From Hippasteria phrygiana (Eukaryota > Echinodermata > Asteroidea > Valvatida > Goniasteridae), in the NCBI GenBank assembly GCA_037893225.1, contig JAZGUH010000323.1, forward strand, positions 1,488,001 to 1,552,000: a stretch of DNA of 64,000 nucleotides. Direction: 5' to 3'. The stretch's first letter is position 1. The number at the start of each line of letters is the position of its first letter. Shown in pieces: positions 36,820-50,879 of this stretch. The position numbers and the translations under genes are program-made. The notes beneath the pieces were generated by a model that saw only the letters and a program-made list of their open reading frames with translations, did no database searches and was not told the origin of the DNA.

Positions 36820-39800
36820 GACTTGCTTTACTCATTCATAATTGCATGAAATATCAATCAAATACAGTAATTTTGTCATGTATGGATAGCTTAGATCTGG
36901 CGCTACATGTTGCAATTACCGGCGGCTTCTTAGAGTTCAAACTTGTGGAGAAAATTCAAACCTCGCAATGTTTATTTTCTTTCCGGCAAACATCTGTGTG
37001 CATATTACCTTCTATTTATTGCTCCATGCATGTCAAATTCCCTGGGGTATGGTCTTGCTTTACTCATTCATAATTGCATGAAATATCAACCAAATGCAGT
37101 AATTTTGACATGTATGGATAGCGTAGATCTGGCGCTACATGTTGCAATCATCGGCGGCTTCTTAGAGTTCAAAGTTGTGGAGAAAATTCAAACCTCGCCA
37201 TGTTTATTTTCTTTCCGGCCAACATCTGTGTACATATTACCGTCTATTTATTGCTCCATGCATGTCAAATTCCCTGGGGTATGGACTTGCTTTACTCATT
37301 CATAATTGCATGAAATATCAACCAAATGCAGTAATTTTGACATGTATGTATAGCTTAGATCTGGCGCTACATGTTGCAATCATCGGCGGCTTCCTAGAGT
37401 TAAAACTTGTGGAGAAAATTCAAACCTCGCAATGTTTATTTTCTTTCCGGCCAACATCTGTGTACATATTACCTTCTATTTATTGCTCCATTCATGTCAA
37501 ATTCCCTGGGGTATGGACTTGCTTTATTCATTCATAATTGCATGAAATATCAACCAAATGCAGTAATTTTGACATGTATGGATAGCTTAGATCTGGCGCT
37601 ACATGTTGCAATTATCGGCGGCTTCTTAGAGTTCAAACTTGTGGAGAAAATTCAAACCTCGCAATGTTTATTTTCTTTCCGGCCAACATCTGTGTGCATA
37701 TTACCTTCTATTTATTGCTCCATGCCTGTCAAATTCCCTGGGGTATGGTCTTGCTTTACTCATTCATAATTGCATGAAATATCAACCAAATGCAGTAATT
37801 TTGACATGTGTGGATAGCGTAGATCTGGCGCTACATGTTGCAATCATCGGCGGCTTCTTAGAGTTAACACTTGTGGAGAAAATTCAAACCTCGCAATGTT
37901 TATTTTCTTTCCGGCCACCATCTGTGTGCATATTACCTTTTATTTATTGCTCCATGCCTGTCAAATTCCCTGGGGTATGGACTTGCTTTACTCATTCATA
38001 ATTGCATGAAATATCAACCAAATGAAGTAATTTTGACATGTATGGATAGCTTAGATCTGGCGCTACATGTTGCAATCATCGGCGGCTTCTTAGAGTTCAA
38101 ACTTGTGGAGAAAATTCAAACCTCACAATGTTTATTTTCTTTCCGGCCAACATCTGTGTACATATTACCGTCTATTTATTGCTCCATGCATGTCAAATTC
38201 CCTGGGGTATGGACTCGCTTTACTCATTCATAATTGCATGAAATATCAACCAAATGCAGTAATTTTGACATGTATGTATAGCTTAGATCTGGCGCTACAT
38301 GTTGCAATCATCGGCGGCTTCCTAGAGTTAAAACTTGTGGAGAAAATTCAAACCTCGCAATGTTTATTTTCTTTCCGGCCAACATCTGTGTACATATTAC
38401 CTTCTATTTATTGCTCCATGCATGTCAAATTCCCTGGGGTATGGACTTGCTTTATTCATTCATAATTGCATGAAATATCAACCAAATGCAGAAATTTTGA
38501 CATGTATGGATAGCTTAGATCTGGCGCTACATGTTGCAATCATCGGCGGCTTCTTAGAGTTAACACTTGTGGAGAAAATTCAAACCTCGCAATGTTTATT
38601 TTCTTTCCTTATACCATCTGTGTGCATATTACCTTTTATTTATTGCTCCATGCCTGTCAAATTCCCTGGGGTATGGACTTGCTTTACTCATTCATAATTG
38701 CATGAAATATCAACCAAATGCAGTAATTGTGACATGTATGGATAGCTTAGATCTGGCGCTACATGTTGCAATCATCGTCGGCTTCTTAGAGTTAAAACGT
38801 GTGGAGAAAATTCAAACCTCGCAATGTTTATTTTCTTTCCGGCCAACATCTGTGTACATATTACCGTCTATTTATTGCTCCATGCATGTCAAATTCCCTG
38901 GGGTATGGACTTGCTTTACTCATTCATAATTGCATGAAATATCACCCAAATGCAGTAATTTTGACATGTATGTATAGCTTAGATCTGGCGCTACATGTTG
39001 CAATCATCGGCGGCTTCCTAGAGTTAAAACTTGTGGAGAAAATTCAAACCTCGCAATGTTTATTTTCTTTCCGGCCACCATCTGTGTGCATATTACCTTT
39101 TATTTATTGCTCCATGCCTGTCAAATTCCCTGGGGTATGGACTTACTTTACTCATTCATAATTACATGAAATATCAACCAAATGCAGTAATTTTGACATG
39201 TATGTATAGCTTAGATCTGGCGCTACATGTTGCAATCATCGGCGGCTTCCTAGAGTTAAAACTTGTGGAGAAAATTCAAACCTCGCAATGTTTATTTTCT
39301 TTCCGGCCACCATCTGTGTGCATATTACCTTTTATTTATTGCTCCATGCATGTCAAATTCCCTGGGGTATGGACTTGCTTTACTCATTCATAATTGCATG
39401 AAATATCAACCAAATGCAGTAATTTTGACATGTATGGATAGCTTAGATCTGGCGCTACATGTTGCAATCATCGGCGGCTTCTTAGAGTTAAAACGTGTGG
39501 AGAAAATTCAAACCTCGCAATGTTTATTTTCTTTCCGGCCAACATCTGTGTACATATTACCGTCTATTTATTGCTCCATGCATGTCAAATTCCCTGGGGT
39601 ATGGACTTGCTTTACTCATTCATAATTGCATGAAATATCACGCAAATGCAGTAATTTTGACATGTATGTATAGCTTAGATCTGGCGCTACATGTTGCAAT
39701 CATCGGCGGCTTCTTAGAGTTAAAACGTGTGGAGAAAATTCAAACCTCGCAATGTTTATTTTCTTTCCGGCCACCATCTGTGTGCATATTACCTTTTATT

Positions 39801-40800
39801 TATTGCTCCATGCATGTCAAATTCCCTGGGGTATGGACTTGCTTTACTCATTCATAATTGCATGAAATATCAACCAAATGAAGTAATTTTGACATGTATG
39901 GATAGCTTAGATCTGGCGCTACATGTTGCAATCATCGGCGGCTTCTTAGAGTTCAAACTTGTGGAGAAAATTCAAACCTCACAATGTTTATTTTCTTTCC
40001 GGCCAACATCTGTGTACATATTACCGTCTATTTATTGCTCCATGCATGTCAAATTCCCTGGGGTATGGACTCGCTTTACTCATTCATAATTGCATGAAAT
40101 ATCAACCAAATGCAGTAATTTTGACATGTATGTATAGCTTAGATCTGGCGCTACATGTTGCAATCATCGGCGGCTTCCTAGAGTTAAAACTTGTGGAGAA
40201 AATTCAAACCTCGCAATGTTTATTTTCTTTCCGGCCAACATCTGTGTACATATTACCTTCTATTTATTGCTCCATGCATGTCAAATTCCCTGGGGTATGG
40301 ACTTGCTTTATTCATTCATAATTGCATGAAATATCAACCAAATGCAGAAATTTTGACATGTATGGATAGCTTAGATCTGGCGCTACATGTTGCAATCATC
40401 GGCGGCTTCTTAGAGTTAAAACTTGTGGAGAAAATTCAAACCTCGCAATGTTTATTTTCTTTCCTTATACCATCTGTGTGCATATTACCTTTTATTTATT
40501 GCTCCATGCCTGTCAAATTCCCTGGGGTATGGACTTGCTTTACTCATTCATAATTGTATGAAATATCAACCAAATGCAGTAATTTTGACATGTATGGATA
40601 GCTTAGATCTGGCGCTACATGTTGCAATCATCGGCGGCTTCTTAGAGTTAAAACGTGTGGAGCAAATTCAAACCTCGCAATGTTTATTTTCTTTCCGGCC
40701 AACATCTGTGTACATATTACCGTCTATTTATTGCTCCATGCATGTCAAATTCCCTGGGGTATGGACTTGCTTTACTCATTCATAATTGCATGAAATATCA
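36820..40800 (+). repeat. 17-mer duplication, copy 2
   Basis: This is the second copy of the 3944-bp block. It ends near 40800, where CAATCAAATAC of copy 1 is replaced by CACGCAAATGC. Its last portion (from about 39656) is itself the first copy of the 10-mer duplication that follows, so the 17-mer event came before or overlaps the 10-mer event. Confidence 0.92.
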
Positions 40801-41974
40801 CGCAAATGCAGTAATTTTGACATGTATGTATAGCTTAGATCTGGCGCTACATGTTGCAATCATCGGCGGCTTCCTAGAGTTAAAACTTGTGGAGAAAATT
40901 CAAACCTCGCAATGTTTATTTTCTTTCCGGCCACCATCTGTGTGCATATTACCTTTTATTTATTGCTCCATGCCTGTCAAATTCCCTGGGGTATGGACTT
41001 ACTTTACTCATTCATAATTACATGAAATATCAACCAAATGCAGTAATTTTGACATGTATGTATAGCTTAGATCTGGCGCTACATGTTGCAATCATCGGCG
41101 GCTTCCTAGAGTTAAAACTTGTGGAGAAAATTCAAACCTCGCAATGTTTATTTTCTTTCCGGCCACCATCTGTGTGCATATTACCTTTTATTTATTGCTC
41201 CATGCATGTCAAATTCCCTGGGGTATGGACTCGCTTTACTCATTCATAATTGCATGAAATATCAACCAAATGCAGTAATTTTGACATGTATGTATAGCTT
41301 AGATCTGGCGCTACATGTTGCAATCATCGGCGGCTTCCTAGAGTTAAAACTTGTGGAGAAAATTCAAACCTCGCAATGTTTATTTTCTTTCCGGCCAACA
41401 TCTGTGTACATATTACCTTCTATTTATTGCTCCATGCATGTCAAATTCCCTGGGGTATGGACTTGCTTTACTCATTCATAATTGCATGAAATATCACCCA
41501 AATGCAGTAATTTTGACATGTATGTATAGCTTAGATCTGGCGCTACATGTTGCAATCATCGGCGGCTTCTTAGAGTTCAAACTTGTGGAGAAAATTCAAA
41601 CCTCGCAATGTTTATTTTCTTTCCGGCCAACATCTGTGTGCAAATTACCTTCTATTTATTGCTCCATGCCTGTCAAATTCCCTGGGGTATGACTTGCTTT
41701 ACTCATTCATAATTGCATGAAATATCAATCAAATACAGTAATTTTGACATGTATGGATAGCTTAGATCTGGCGCTACATGTTGCAATTATCGGCGGCTTC
41801 TTAGAGTTAACACTTGTGGAGAAAATTCAAACCTCGCAATGTTTATTTTCTTTCCGGCCAACATCTGTGTGCATATTACCTTTTATTTATTGCTCCATGC
41901 CTGTCAAATTCCCTGGGGTATGGACTTGCATTACTCATTCATAATTGCATGAAATATCAACCAAATGAAGTAAT
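39656..41974 (+). repeat. 10-mer duplication, copy 1, unit 2319 bp
   Basis: About 39656-41986 matches about 41975-44305 at an offset of 2319 bp (10 x 232 minus one E deletion). Shared marks are GGAGCAAATTC at about 40669/42988, TTGTATG at about 40556/42875, CAAATTACC at about 41641/43960, and ACTTGCATTAC at about 41926/44245. I saw no mismatch inside the block on the diagnostic positions. Confidence 0.92.
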
Positions 41975-44305
41975 TTTGACATGTATGTATAGCTTAGATC
42001 TGGCGCTACATGTTGCAATCATCGGCGGCTTCTTAGAGTTAAAACGTGTGGAGAAAATTCAAACCTCGCAATGTTTATTTTCTTTCCGGCCACCATCTGT
42101 GTGCATATTACCTTTTATTTATTGCTCCATGCATGTCAAATTCCCTGGGGTATGGACTTGCTTTACTCATTCATAATTGCATGAAATATCAACCAAATGA
42201 AGTAATTTTGACATGTATGGATAGCTTAGATCTGGCGCTACATGTTGCAATCATCGGCGGCTTCTTAGAGTTCAAACTTGTGGAGAAAATTCAAACCTCA
42301 CAATGTTTATTTTCTTTCCGGCCAACATCTGTGTACATATTACCGTCTATTTATTGCTCCATGCATGTCAAATTCCCTGGGGTATGGACTCGCTTTACTC
42401 ATTCATAATTGCATGAAATATCAACCAAATGCAGTAATTTTGACATGTATGTATAGCTTAGATCTGGCGCTACATGTTGCAATCATCGGCGGCTTCCTAG
42501 AGTTAAAACTTGTGGAGAAAATTCAAACCTCGCAATGTTTATTTTCTTTCCGGCCAACATCTGTGTACATATTACCTTCTATTTATTGCTCCATGCATGT
42601 CAAATTCCCTGGGGTATGGACTTGCTTTATTCATTCATAATTGCATGAAATATCAACCAAATGCAGAAATTTTGACATGTATGGATAGCTTAGATCTGGC
42701 GCTACATGTTGCAATCATCGGCGGCTTCTTAGAGTTAAAACTTGTGGAGAAAATTCAAACCTCGCAATGTTTATTTTCTTTCCTTATACCATCTGTGTGC
42801 ATATTACCTTTTATTTATTGCTCCATGCCTGTCAAATTCCCTGGGGTATGGACTTGCTTTACTCATTCATAATTGTATGAAATATCAACCAAATGCAGTA
42901 ATTTTGACATGTATGGATAGCTTAGATCTGGCGCTACATGTTGCAATCATCGGCGGCTTCTTAGAGTTAAAACGTGTGGAGCAAATTCAAACCTCGCAAT
43001 GTTTATTTTCTTTCCGGCCAACATCTGTGTACATATTACCGTCTATTTATTGCTCCATGCATGTCAAATTCCCTGGGGTATGGACTTGCTTTACTCATTC
43101 ATAATTGCATGAAATATCACGCAAATGCAGTAATTTTGACATGTATGTATAGCTTAGATCTGGCGCTACATGTTGCAATCATCGGCGGCTTCCTAGAGTT
43201 AAAACTTGTGGAGAAAATTCAAACCTCGCAATGTTTATTTTCTTTCCGGCCACCATCTGTGTGCATATTACCTTTTATTTATTGCTCCATGCCTGTCAAA
43301 TTCCCTGGGGTATGGACTTACTTTACTCATTCATAATTACATGAAATATCAACCAAATGCAGTAATTTTGACATGTATGTATAGCTTAGATCTGGCGCTA
43401 CATGTTGCAATCATCGGCGGCTTCCTAGAGTTAAAACTTGTGGAGAAAATTCAAACCTCGCAATGTTTATTTTCTTTCCGGCCACCATCTGTGTGCATAT
43501 TACCTTTTATTTATTGCTCCATGCATGTCAAATTCCCTGGGGTATGGACTCGCTTTACTCATTCATAATTGCATGAAATATCAACCAAATGCAGTAATTT
43601 TGACATGTATGTATAGCTTAGATCTGGCGCTACATGTTGCAATCATCGGCGGCTTCCTAGAGTTAAAACTTGTGGAGAAAATTCAAACCTCGCAATGTTT
43701 ATTTTCTTTCCGGCCAACATCTGTGTACATATTACCTTCTATTTATTGCTCCATGCATGTCAAATTCCCTGGGGTATGGACTTGCTTTACTCATTCATAA
43801 TTGCATGAAATATCACCCAAATGCAGTAATTTTGACATGTATGTATAGCTTAGATCTGGCGCTACATGTTGCAATCATCGGCGGCTTCTTAGAGTTCAAA
43901 CTTGTGGAGAAAATTCAAACCTCGCAATGTTTATTTTCTTTCCGGCCAACATCTGTGTGCAAATTACCTTCTATTTATTGCTCCATGCCTGTCAAATTCC
44001 CTGGGGTATGACTTGCTTTACTCATTCATAATTGCATGAAATATCAATCAAATACAGTAATTTTGACATGTATGGATAGCTTAGATCTGGCGCTACATGT
44101 TGCAATTATCGGCGGCTTCTTAGAGTTAACACTTGTGGAGAAAATTCAAACCTCGCAATGTTTATTTTCTTTCCGGCCAACATCTGTGTGCATATTACCT
44201 TTTATTTATTGCTCCATGCCTGTCAAATTCCCTGGGGTATGGACTTGCATTACTCATTCATAATTGCATGAAATATCAACCAAATGAAGTAATTTTGACA
44301 TGTAT
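41975..44305 (+). repeat. 10-mer duplication, copy 2
   Basis: This is the second copy of the 2319-bp block. Its distal part (about 43.58-45.4 kb) has a further, more diverged relative at about 61.74-63.57 kb, at an offset of 18165 bp. The same segment has thus been copied locally and at distance. Confidence 0.9.
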
Positions 44306-46270
44306 GGATAGCTTAGATCTGGCGCTACATGTTGCAATCATCGGCGGCTTCTTAGAGTTAAAACTTGTGGAGAAAATTCAAACCTCGCAATGTTTATTTT
44401 CTTTCCGGCCAACATCTGTGTACATATTACCGTCTATTTATTGCTCCATGCATGTCAAATTCCCTGGGGTATGGACTCGCTTTACTCATTCATAATTGCA
44501 TGAAATATCAACCAAATGCAGTAATTTTGACATGTATGTATAGCTTAGATCTGGCGCTACATGTTGCAATCATCGGCGGCTTCCTAGAGTTAAAACTTGT
44601 GGAGAAAATTCAAACCTCGCAATGTTTATTTTCTTTCCGGCCAACATCTGTGTACATATTACCTTCTATTTATTGCTCCATGCATGTCAAATTCCCTGGG
44701 GTATGGACTTGCTTTATTCATTCATAATTGCATGAAATATCAACCAAATGCAGAAATGTTGACATGTATGGATAGCTTAGATCTGGCGCTACATGTTGCA
44801 ATCATCGGCGGCTTCTTAGAGTTAACACTTGTGGAGAAAATTCAAACCTCGCAATGTTTATTTTCTTTCCGGCCACCATCTGTGTGCATATTACCTTTTA
44901 TTTATTGCTCCATGCATGTCAAATTCCCTGGGGTATGGACTTGCTTTACTCATTCATAATTGCATGAAATATCAACCAAATGCAGTAATTTTGACATGTA
45001 TGGATAGCTTAGATCTGGCGCTACATGTTGCAATCATCGGCGGCTTCTTAGAGTTAAAACGTGTGGAGAAAATTCAAACCTCGCAATGTTTATTTTCTTT
45101 CCGGCCAACATCTGTGTACATATTACCGTATATTTATTGCTCCATGCATGTCAAATTCCCTGGGGTATGGACTTGCTTTACTCATTCATAATTGCATGAA
45201 ATATCACCCAAATGCAGTAATTTTGACATGTATGTATAGCTTAGATCTGGCGCTACATGTTGCAATCATCGGCGGCTTCCTAGAGTTAAAACTTGTGGAG
45301 AAAATTCAAACCTCGCAATGTTTATTTTCTTTCCGGCCACCATCTGTGTGCATATTACCTTTTATTTATTGCTCCATGCCTGTCAAATTCCCTGGGGTAT
45401 GGACTTACTTTACTCATTCATAATTACATGAAATATCAACCAAATGCAGTAATTTTGACATGTATGTATAGCGTAGATCTGGCGCTACATGTTGCAATCA
45501 TCGGCGGCTTCCTAGAGTTAAAACTTGTGGAGAAAATTCAAACCTCGCAATGTTTATTTTCTTTCCGGCCACCATCTGTGTGCATATTACCTTTTATTTA
45601 TTGCTCCATGCCTGTCAAATTCCCTGGGGTATGGACTTGCTTTACTCATTCATAATTGCATGAAATATCAACCAAATGAAGTAATTTTGACATGTATGGA
45701 TAGCTTAGATCTGGCGCTACATGTTGCAATCATCGGCGGCTTCTTAGAATTCAAACTTGTGGAGAAAATTCAAACCTCACAATGTTTATTTTCTTTCCGG
45801 CCAACATCTGTGTACATATTACCGTCTATTTATTGCTCCATGCATGTCAAATTCCCTGGGGTATGGACTCGCTTTACTCATTCATAATTGCATGAAATAT
45901 CAACCAAATGCAGTAATTTAGACATGTATGTATAGCTTAGATCTGGCGCTACATGTTGCAATCATCGGCGGCTTCCTAGAGTTAAAACTTGTGGAGAAAA
46001 TTCAAACCTCGCAATGTTTATTTTCTTTCCGGCCAACATCTGTGTACATATTACCTTCTATTTATTGCTCCATGCATGTCAAATTCCCTGGGGTATGGAC
46101 TTGCTTTATTCATTCATAATTGCATGAAATATCAACCAAATGCAGAAATTTTGACATGTATGGATAGCTTAGATCTGGCGCTACATGTTGCAATCATCGG
46201 CGGCTTCTTAGAGTTAACACTTGTGGAGAAAATTCAAACCTCGCAATGTTTATTTTCTTTCCGGCCACCA
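44306..46270 (+). repeat. Start of zone 4: mixed A/B/C-like units
   Basis: These units share the zone 3 marks AACGTGTGG (G at m51), CTTACTTTAC and ACTCGCTTTAC but in new combinations. Private marks are AAATGTTGAC near 44757, ACCGTATATT near 45128, an EcoRI-type GAATTC at 45747-45752, and AATTTAGAC near 45918. Confidence 0.8.
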
Positions 46271-48735
46271 TCTGTGTGCATATTACCTTTTATTTATTGC
46301 TCCATGCCTGTCAAATTCCCTGGGGTATGGACTTGCTTTACTCATTCATAATTGCATGAAATATCAACCAAATGAAGTAATTTTGACATGTATGGATAGC
46401 TTAGATCTGGCGCTACATGTTGCAATTATCGGCGGCTTCTTAGAGTTAAAACTTGTGGAGAAAATTCAAACCTCGCCATGTTTATTTTCTTTCCGGCCAA
46501 CATCTGTGTATATATTACCGTCTATTTATTGCTCCATGCCTGTCAAATTCCCTGGGGTATGGACTTGCTTTACTCATTCATAATTGCATGAAATATCAAC
46601 CAAATGCAGTAATTTTGACATGTATGTATAGCTTAGATCTGGCGCTACATGTTGCAATCATCGGCGGCTTCCTAAAGTTAAAACTTGTGGAGAAAATTCA
46701 AACCTCGCAATGTTTATTTTCTTTCCGGCCAACATCTGTGTACATATTACCTTCTATTTATTGCTCCATGCATGTCAAATTCCCTGGGGTATGGACTTGC
46801 TTTACTCATTCATAATTGCATGAAATATCACCCAAATGCAATAATTTTGACATGTATGTATAGCTTAGATCTGGCGCTACATGTTGCAATCATCGGCGGC
46901 TTCCTAGAGTTAAAACTTGTGGAGAAAATTCAAACCTCGCAATGTTTATTTTCTTTCCTTATACCATCTGTGTGCATATTACCTTGTATTTATTGCTCCA
47001 TGCATGTCAAATTCCCTGGGGTATGGACTTGCTTTACTCATTCATAATTGCATGAAATATCAACCAAATGCAGTAATTTTGACATGTATGGATAGCTTAG
47101 ATCTGGCGCTACATGTTGCAATCATCGGCGGCTTCTTAGAGTTAAAACGTGTGGAGAAAATTCAAACCTCGCCATGTTTATTTTCTTTCCGGCCAACATC
47201 TGTGTACATATTACCGTCTATTTATTGCTCCATGCATGTCAAATTCCCTGGGGTATGGACTTGCTTTACTCATTCATAATTGCATGAAATATCAACCAAA
47301 TGCAGTAATTTTGACATGTATGTATAGCTTAGATCTGGCGCTACATGTTGCAATCATCGGCGGCTTCCTAGAGTTAAAACTTGTGGAGAAAATTCAAACC
47401 TCGCAATGTTTATTTTCTTTCCGGCCAACATCTGTGTACATATTACCTTCTATTTATTGCTCCATGCATGTCAAATTCCCTGGGGTATGGACTTGCTTTA
47501 CTCATTCATAATTGCATGAAATATCACCCAAATGCAATAATTTTGACATGTATGTATAGCTTAGATCTGGCGCTACATGTTGCAATCATCGGCGGCTTCC
47601 TAGAGTTAAAACTTGTGGAGAAAATTCAAACCTCGCAATGTTTATTTTCTTTCCGGCCACCATCTGTGTGCATATTACCTTTTATTTATTGCTCCATGCC
47701 TGTCAAATTCCCTGGGGTATGGACTTGCTTTACTCATTCATAATTGCATGAAATATCAACCAAATGAAGTAATTTTGACATGTATGGATAGCTTAGATCT
47801 GGCGCTACATGTTGCAATTATCGGCGGCTTCTTAGAGTTAAAACTTGTGGAGACAATTCAAACCTCGCCATGTTTATTTTCTTTCCGGCCAACATCTGTG
47901 TACATATTACCGTCTATTTATTGCTCCATGCCTGTCAAATTCCCTGGGGTATGGACTTGCTTTACTCATTCATAATTGCATGAAATATCAACCAAATGCA
48001 GTAATTTTGACATGTATGTATAGCTTAGATCTGGCGCTACATGTTGCAATCATCGGCGGCTTCCTAGAGTTAAAACTTGTGGAGAAAATTAATACCTCGC
48101 AATGTTTATTTTCTTTCCGGCCAACATCTGTGTACATATTACCTTCTATTTATTGCTCCATGCATGTCAAATTCCCCGGCGTATGGACTTGCTTTACTCA
48201 TTCATAATTGCATGAAATATCAACCAAATGCAGTAATTTTGACATGTATGGATAGCTTAGATCTGGCGCTACATGTTGCAATCATCGGCGGCTTCTTAGA
48301 GTTAACACTTGTGGAGAAAATTCAAACCTCGCAATGTTTATTTTCTTTCCTTATACCATCTGTGTGCATATTACCTTTTATTTATTGCTCCATGCCTGTC
48401 AAATTCCCTGGGGTATGGACTTGCTTTACTCATTCATAATTGCATGAAATATCAACCAAATGCAGTAATTTTGACATGTATGGATAGCTTAGATCTGGCG
48501 CTACATGTTGCAATCATCGGCGGCTTCTTAGAGTTAAAACGTGTGGAGAAAATTCAAACCTCGCCATGTTTATTTTCTTTCCGGCCAACATCTGTGTACA
48601 TATTACCGTCTATTTATTGCTCCATGCATGTCAAATTCCCTGGGGTATGGACTTGCTTTACTCATTCATAATTGCATGAAATATCAACCAAATGCAGTAA
48701 TTTTGACATGTATGTATAGCTTAGATCTGGCGCTA
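46271..48735 (+). repeat. Diverged 6-mer duplication, offset 1392 bp
   Basis: About 46.27-47.33 kb corresponds to about 47.66-48.73 kb at six units' distance, including an F unit in each half (about 46959 and 48351). Several private differences separate the halves: GTATATATT near 46507, CCTAAAGTT near 46672, GAGACAATT near 47853, ATTAATACC near 48088 and CCCCGGCGTATG near 48174. A 3-mer similarity (696 bp) also links 46685 and 47381. The higher divergence marks this as an older, less homogenised region. Confidence 0.78.
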
Positions 48736-49180
48736 CATGTTGCAATCATCGGCGGCTTCTTAGAGTTAAAACGTGTGGAGAAAATTCAAACCTCGCCATG
48801 TTTATTTTCTTTCCGGCCAACATCTGTGTACATATTACCTTCTATTTATTGCTCCATGCCTGTCAAATTCCCTGGGGTATGGACTTGCTTTACTCATTCA
48901 TAATTGCATGAAATATCAACCAAATGCAGTAATTTTGACATGTATGTATAGCTTAGATCTGGCGCTACATGTTGCAATCATCGGCGGCTTCATAGAGTTA
49001 AAACTTGTGGAGAAAATTAAAACCTCGCAATGTTTATTTTCTTTCCGGCCAACATCTGTGTACATATTACCTTCTATTTATTGCTCCATGCATGTCAAAT
49101 TCCCTGGGGTATGGACTTGCTTTATTCATTCATAATTGCATGAAATATCAACCAAATGCAGTAATTTTGACATGTATGGA

Positions 49181-49240
49181 TAGCTTAGATATGGCGCTAC
49201 ATGTTGTATGGACTTACTTTACTCATTCATAATTACATGA
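49181..49240 (+). other. 135-bp internal deletion of a monomer
   Basis: At 49206/49207 the sequence jumps from m20 (TGTTG) to m156 (TATGG), removing exactly 135 bp and leaving a unit of 97 bp. The same unit has lost its BglII-type site (AGATAT at 49187-49192). The right side carries the CTTAC...ATTACATG marks, so it derives from the subtype seen near 35200, 39144, 41000 and 43319. Only one base (G) of junction homology is visible, so end joining or replication slippage is more likely than homologous exchange. Confidence 0.93.
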
Positions 49241-50295
49241 AATATCAACCAAATGGAGTAATTTTGACATGTATGTATAGCTTAGATCTGGCGCTACATG
49301 TTGCAATCATCGGCGGCTTCCTAGAGTTCAAACTTGTGGAGAAAATTCAAACCTCACAATGTTTATTTTCTTTCCGGCCAACATCTGTGTACATATTACC
49401 GTCTATTTATTGCTCCATGCATGTCAAATTCCCTGGGGTATGGACTCGCTTTACTCATTCATAATTGCATGAAATATCAACCAAATGCAGTAATTTTGAC
49501 ATGTATGTATAGCTTAGATCTGGCGCTACATGTTGCAATCATCGGCGGCTTCCTAGAGTTAAAACTTGTGGAGAAAATTCAAACCTCGCAATGTTTATTT
49601 TCTTTCCGGCCAACATCTGTGTACATATTACCTTCTATTTATTGCTCCATGCATGTCAAATTCCCTGGGGTATGGACTTGCTTTATTCATTCATAATTGC
49701 ATGAAATATCAACCAAATGCAGAAATTTTGACATGTATGGATAGCTTAGATCTGGCGCTACATGTTGCAATCATCGGCGGCTTCTTAGAGTTAACACTTG
49801 TGGAGAAAATTCAAACCTCGCAATGTTTATTTTCTTTCCTTATACCATCTGTGTGCATATTACCTTTTATTTATTGCTCCATGCATGTCAAATTCCCTGG
49901 GGTATGGACTTGCTTTACTCATTCATAATTGCATGAAATATCAACCAAATGCAGTAATTTTGACATGTATGGATAGCTTAGATCTGGCGCTACATGTTGC
50001 AATCATCGGCGGCTTCTTAGAGTTAAAACGTGTGGAGAAAATTCAAACCTCGCCATGTTTATTTTCTTTCCGGCCAACATCTGTGTACATATTACCGTCT
50101 ATTTATTGCTCCATGCATGTCAAATTCCCTGGGGTATGGACTTGCTTTACTCATTCATAATTGCATGAAATATCACCCAAATGCAGTAATTTTGACATGT
50201 ATGTATAGCTTAGATCTGGCGCTACATGTTGCAATCATCGGCGGCTTCCTAGAGTTAAAACTTGTGGAGAAAATTCAAACCTCGCAATGTTTATT

Positions 50296-50305
50296 TTCTT
50301 CCGGC
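50296..50305 (+). other. One-base deletion of T in a pyrimidine run
   Basis: TTTTCTTCCGG replaces TTTTCTTTCCGG. The event occurs once. Together with the 14-bp deletion 250 bp downstream, it shifts reading phase and produces an apparent 195-codon open frame (50030-50617) that has no other support. Confidence 0.88.
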
Positions 50306-50540
50306 CACCATCTGTGTGCATATTACCTTTTATTTATTGCTCCATGCCTGTCAAATTCCCTGGGGTATGGACTTACTTTACTCATTCATAATTACATGAA
50401 ATATCACCCAAATGCAGTAATTTTGACATGTATGGATAGCGTAGATCTGGCGCTACATGTTGCAATCATCGGCGGCTTCTTAGAGTTCAAACTTGCGGAG
50501 AAAATTCAAACCTCGCAATGTTTATTTTCTTTCCGGCCAA

Positions 50541-50555
50541 CATCTGTCTATTTAT
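50541..50555 (+). other. 14-bp deletion between short direct repeats
   Basis: CATCTGTCTATTT replaces a segment in which 14 further bases lie between CTGT and CTATTT (m107-m121 region). Short GT/TGT repeats flank the lost segment, consistent with slippage. It is unique in the window. Confidence 0.88.
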
Positions 50556-50879
50556 TGCTCCATGCATGTCAAATTCCCTGGGATATGGACTTGCTTTACT
50601 CATTCATAATTGCATGAAATATCAACCAAATGCAGTAATTTTGACATGTATGTATAGCTTAGATCTGGCGCTACATGTTGCAATCATCGGCGGCTTCCTA
50701 GAGTTAAAACTTGTGGAGAAAATTCAAACCTCGCAATGTTTATTTTCTTTCCGGCCAACATCTGTGTACATATTACCTTCTATTTATTGCTCCATGCATG
50801 TCAAATTCCCTGGGGTATGGACTTGCTTTATTCATTCATAATTGCATGAAATATCAACCAAATGCAGTAATTTTGACAT

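Noticed and set aside
50030..50617. Longer frames of 195-197 codons (50030-50617, 59286-59879, 61835-62428) as real genes
   Set aside because: Each is produced by a local 1-bp deletion, or by a TGA to TGC substitution within a 231-bp unit, that joins two standard frames. No independent support.
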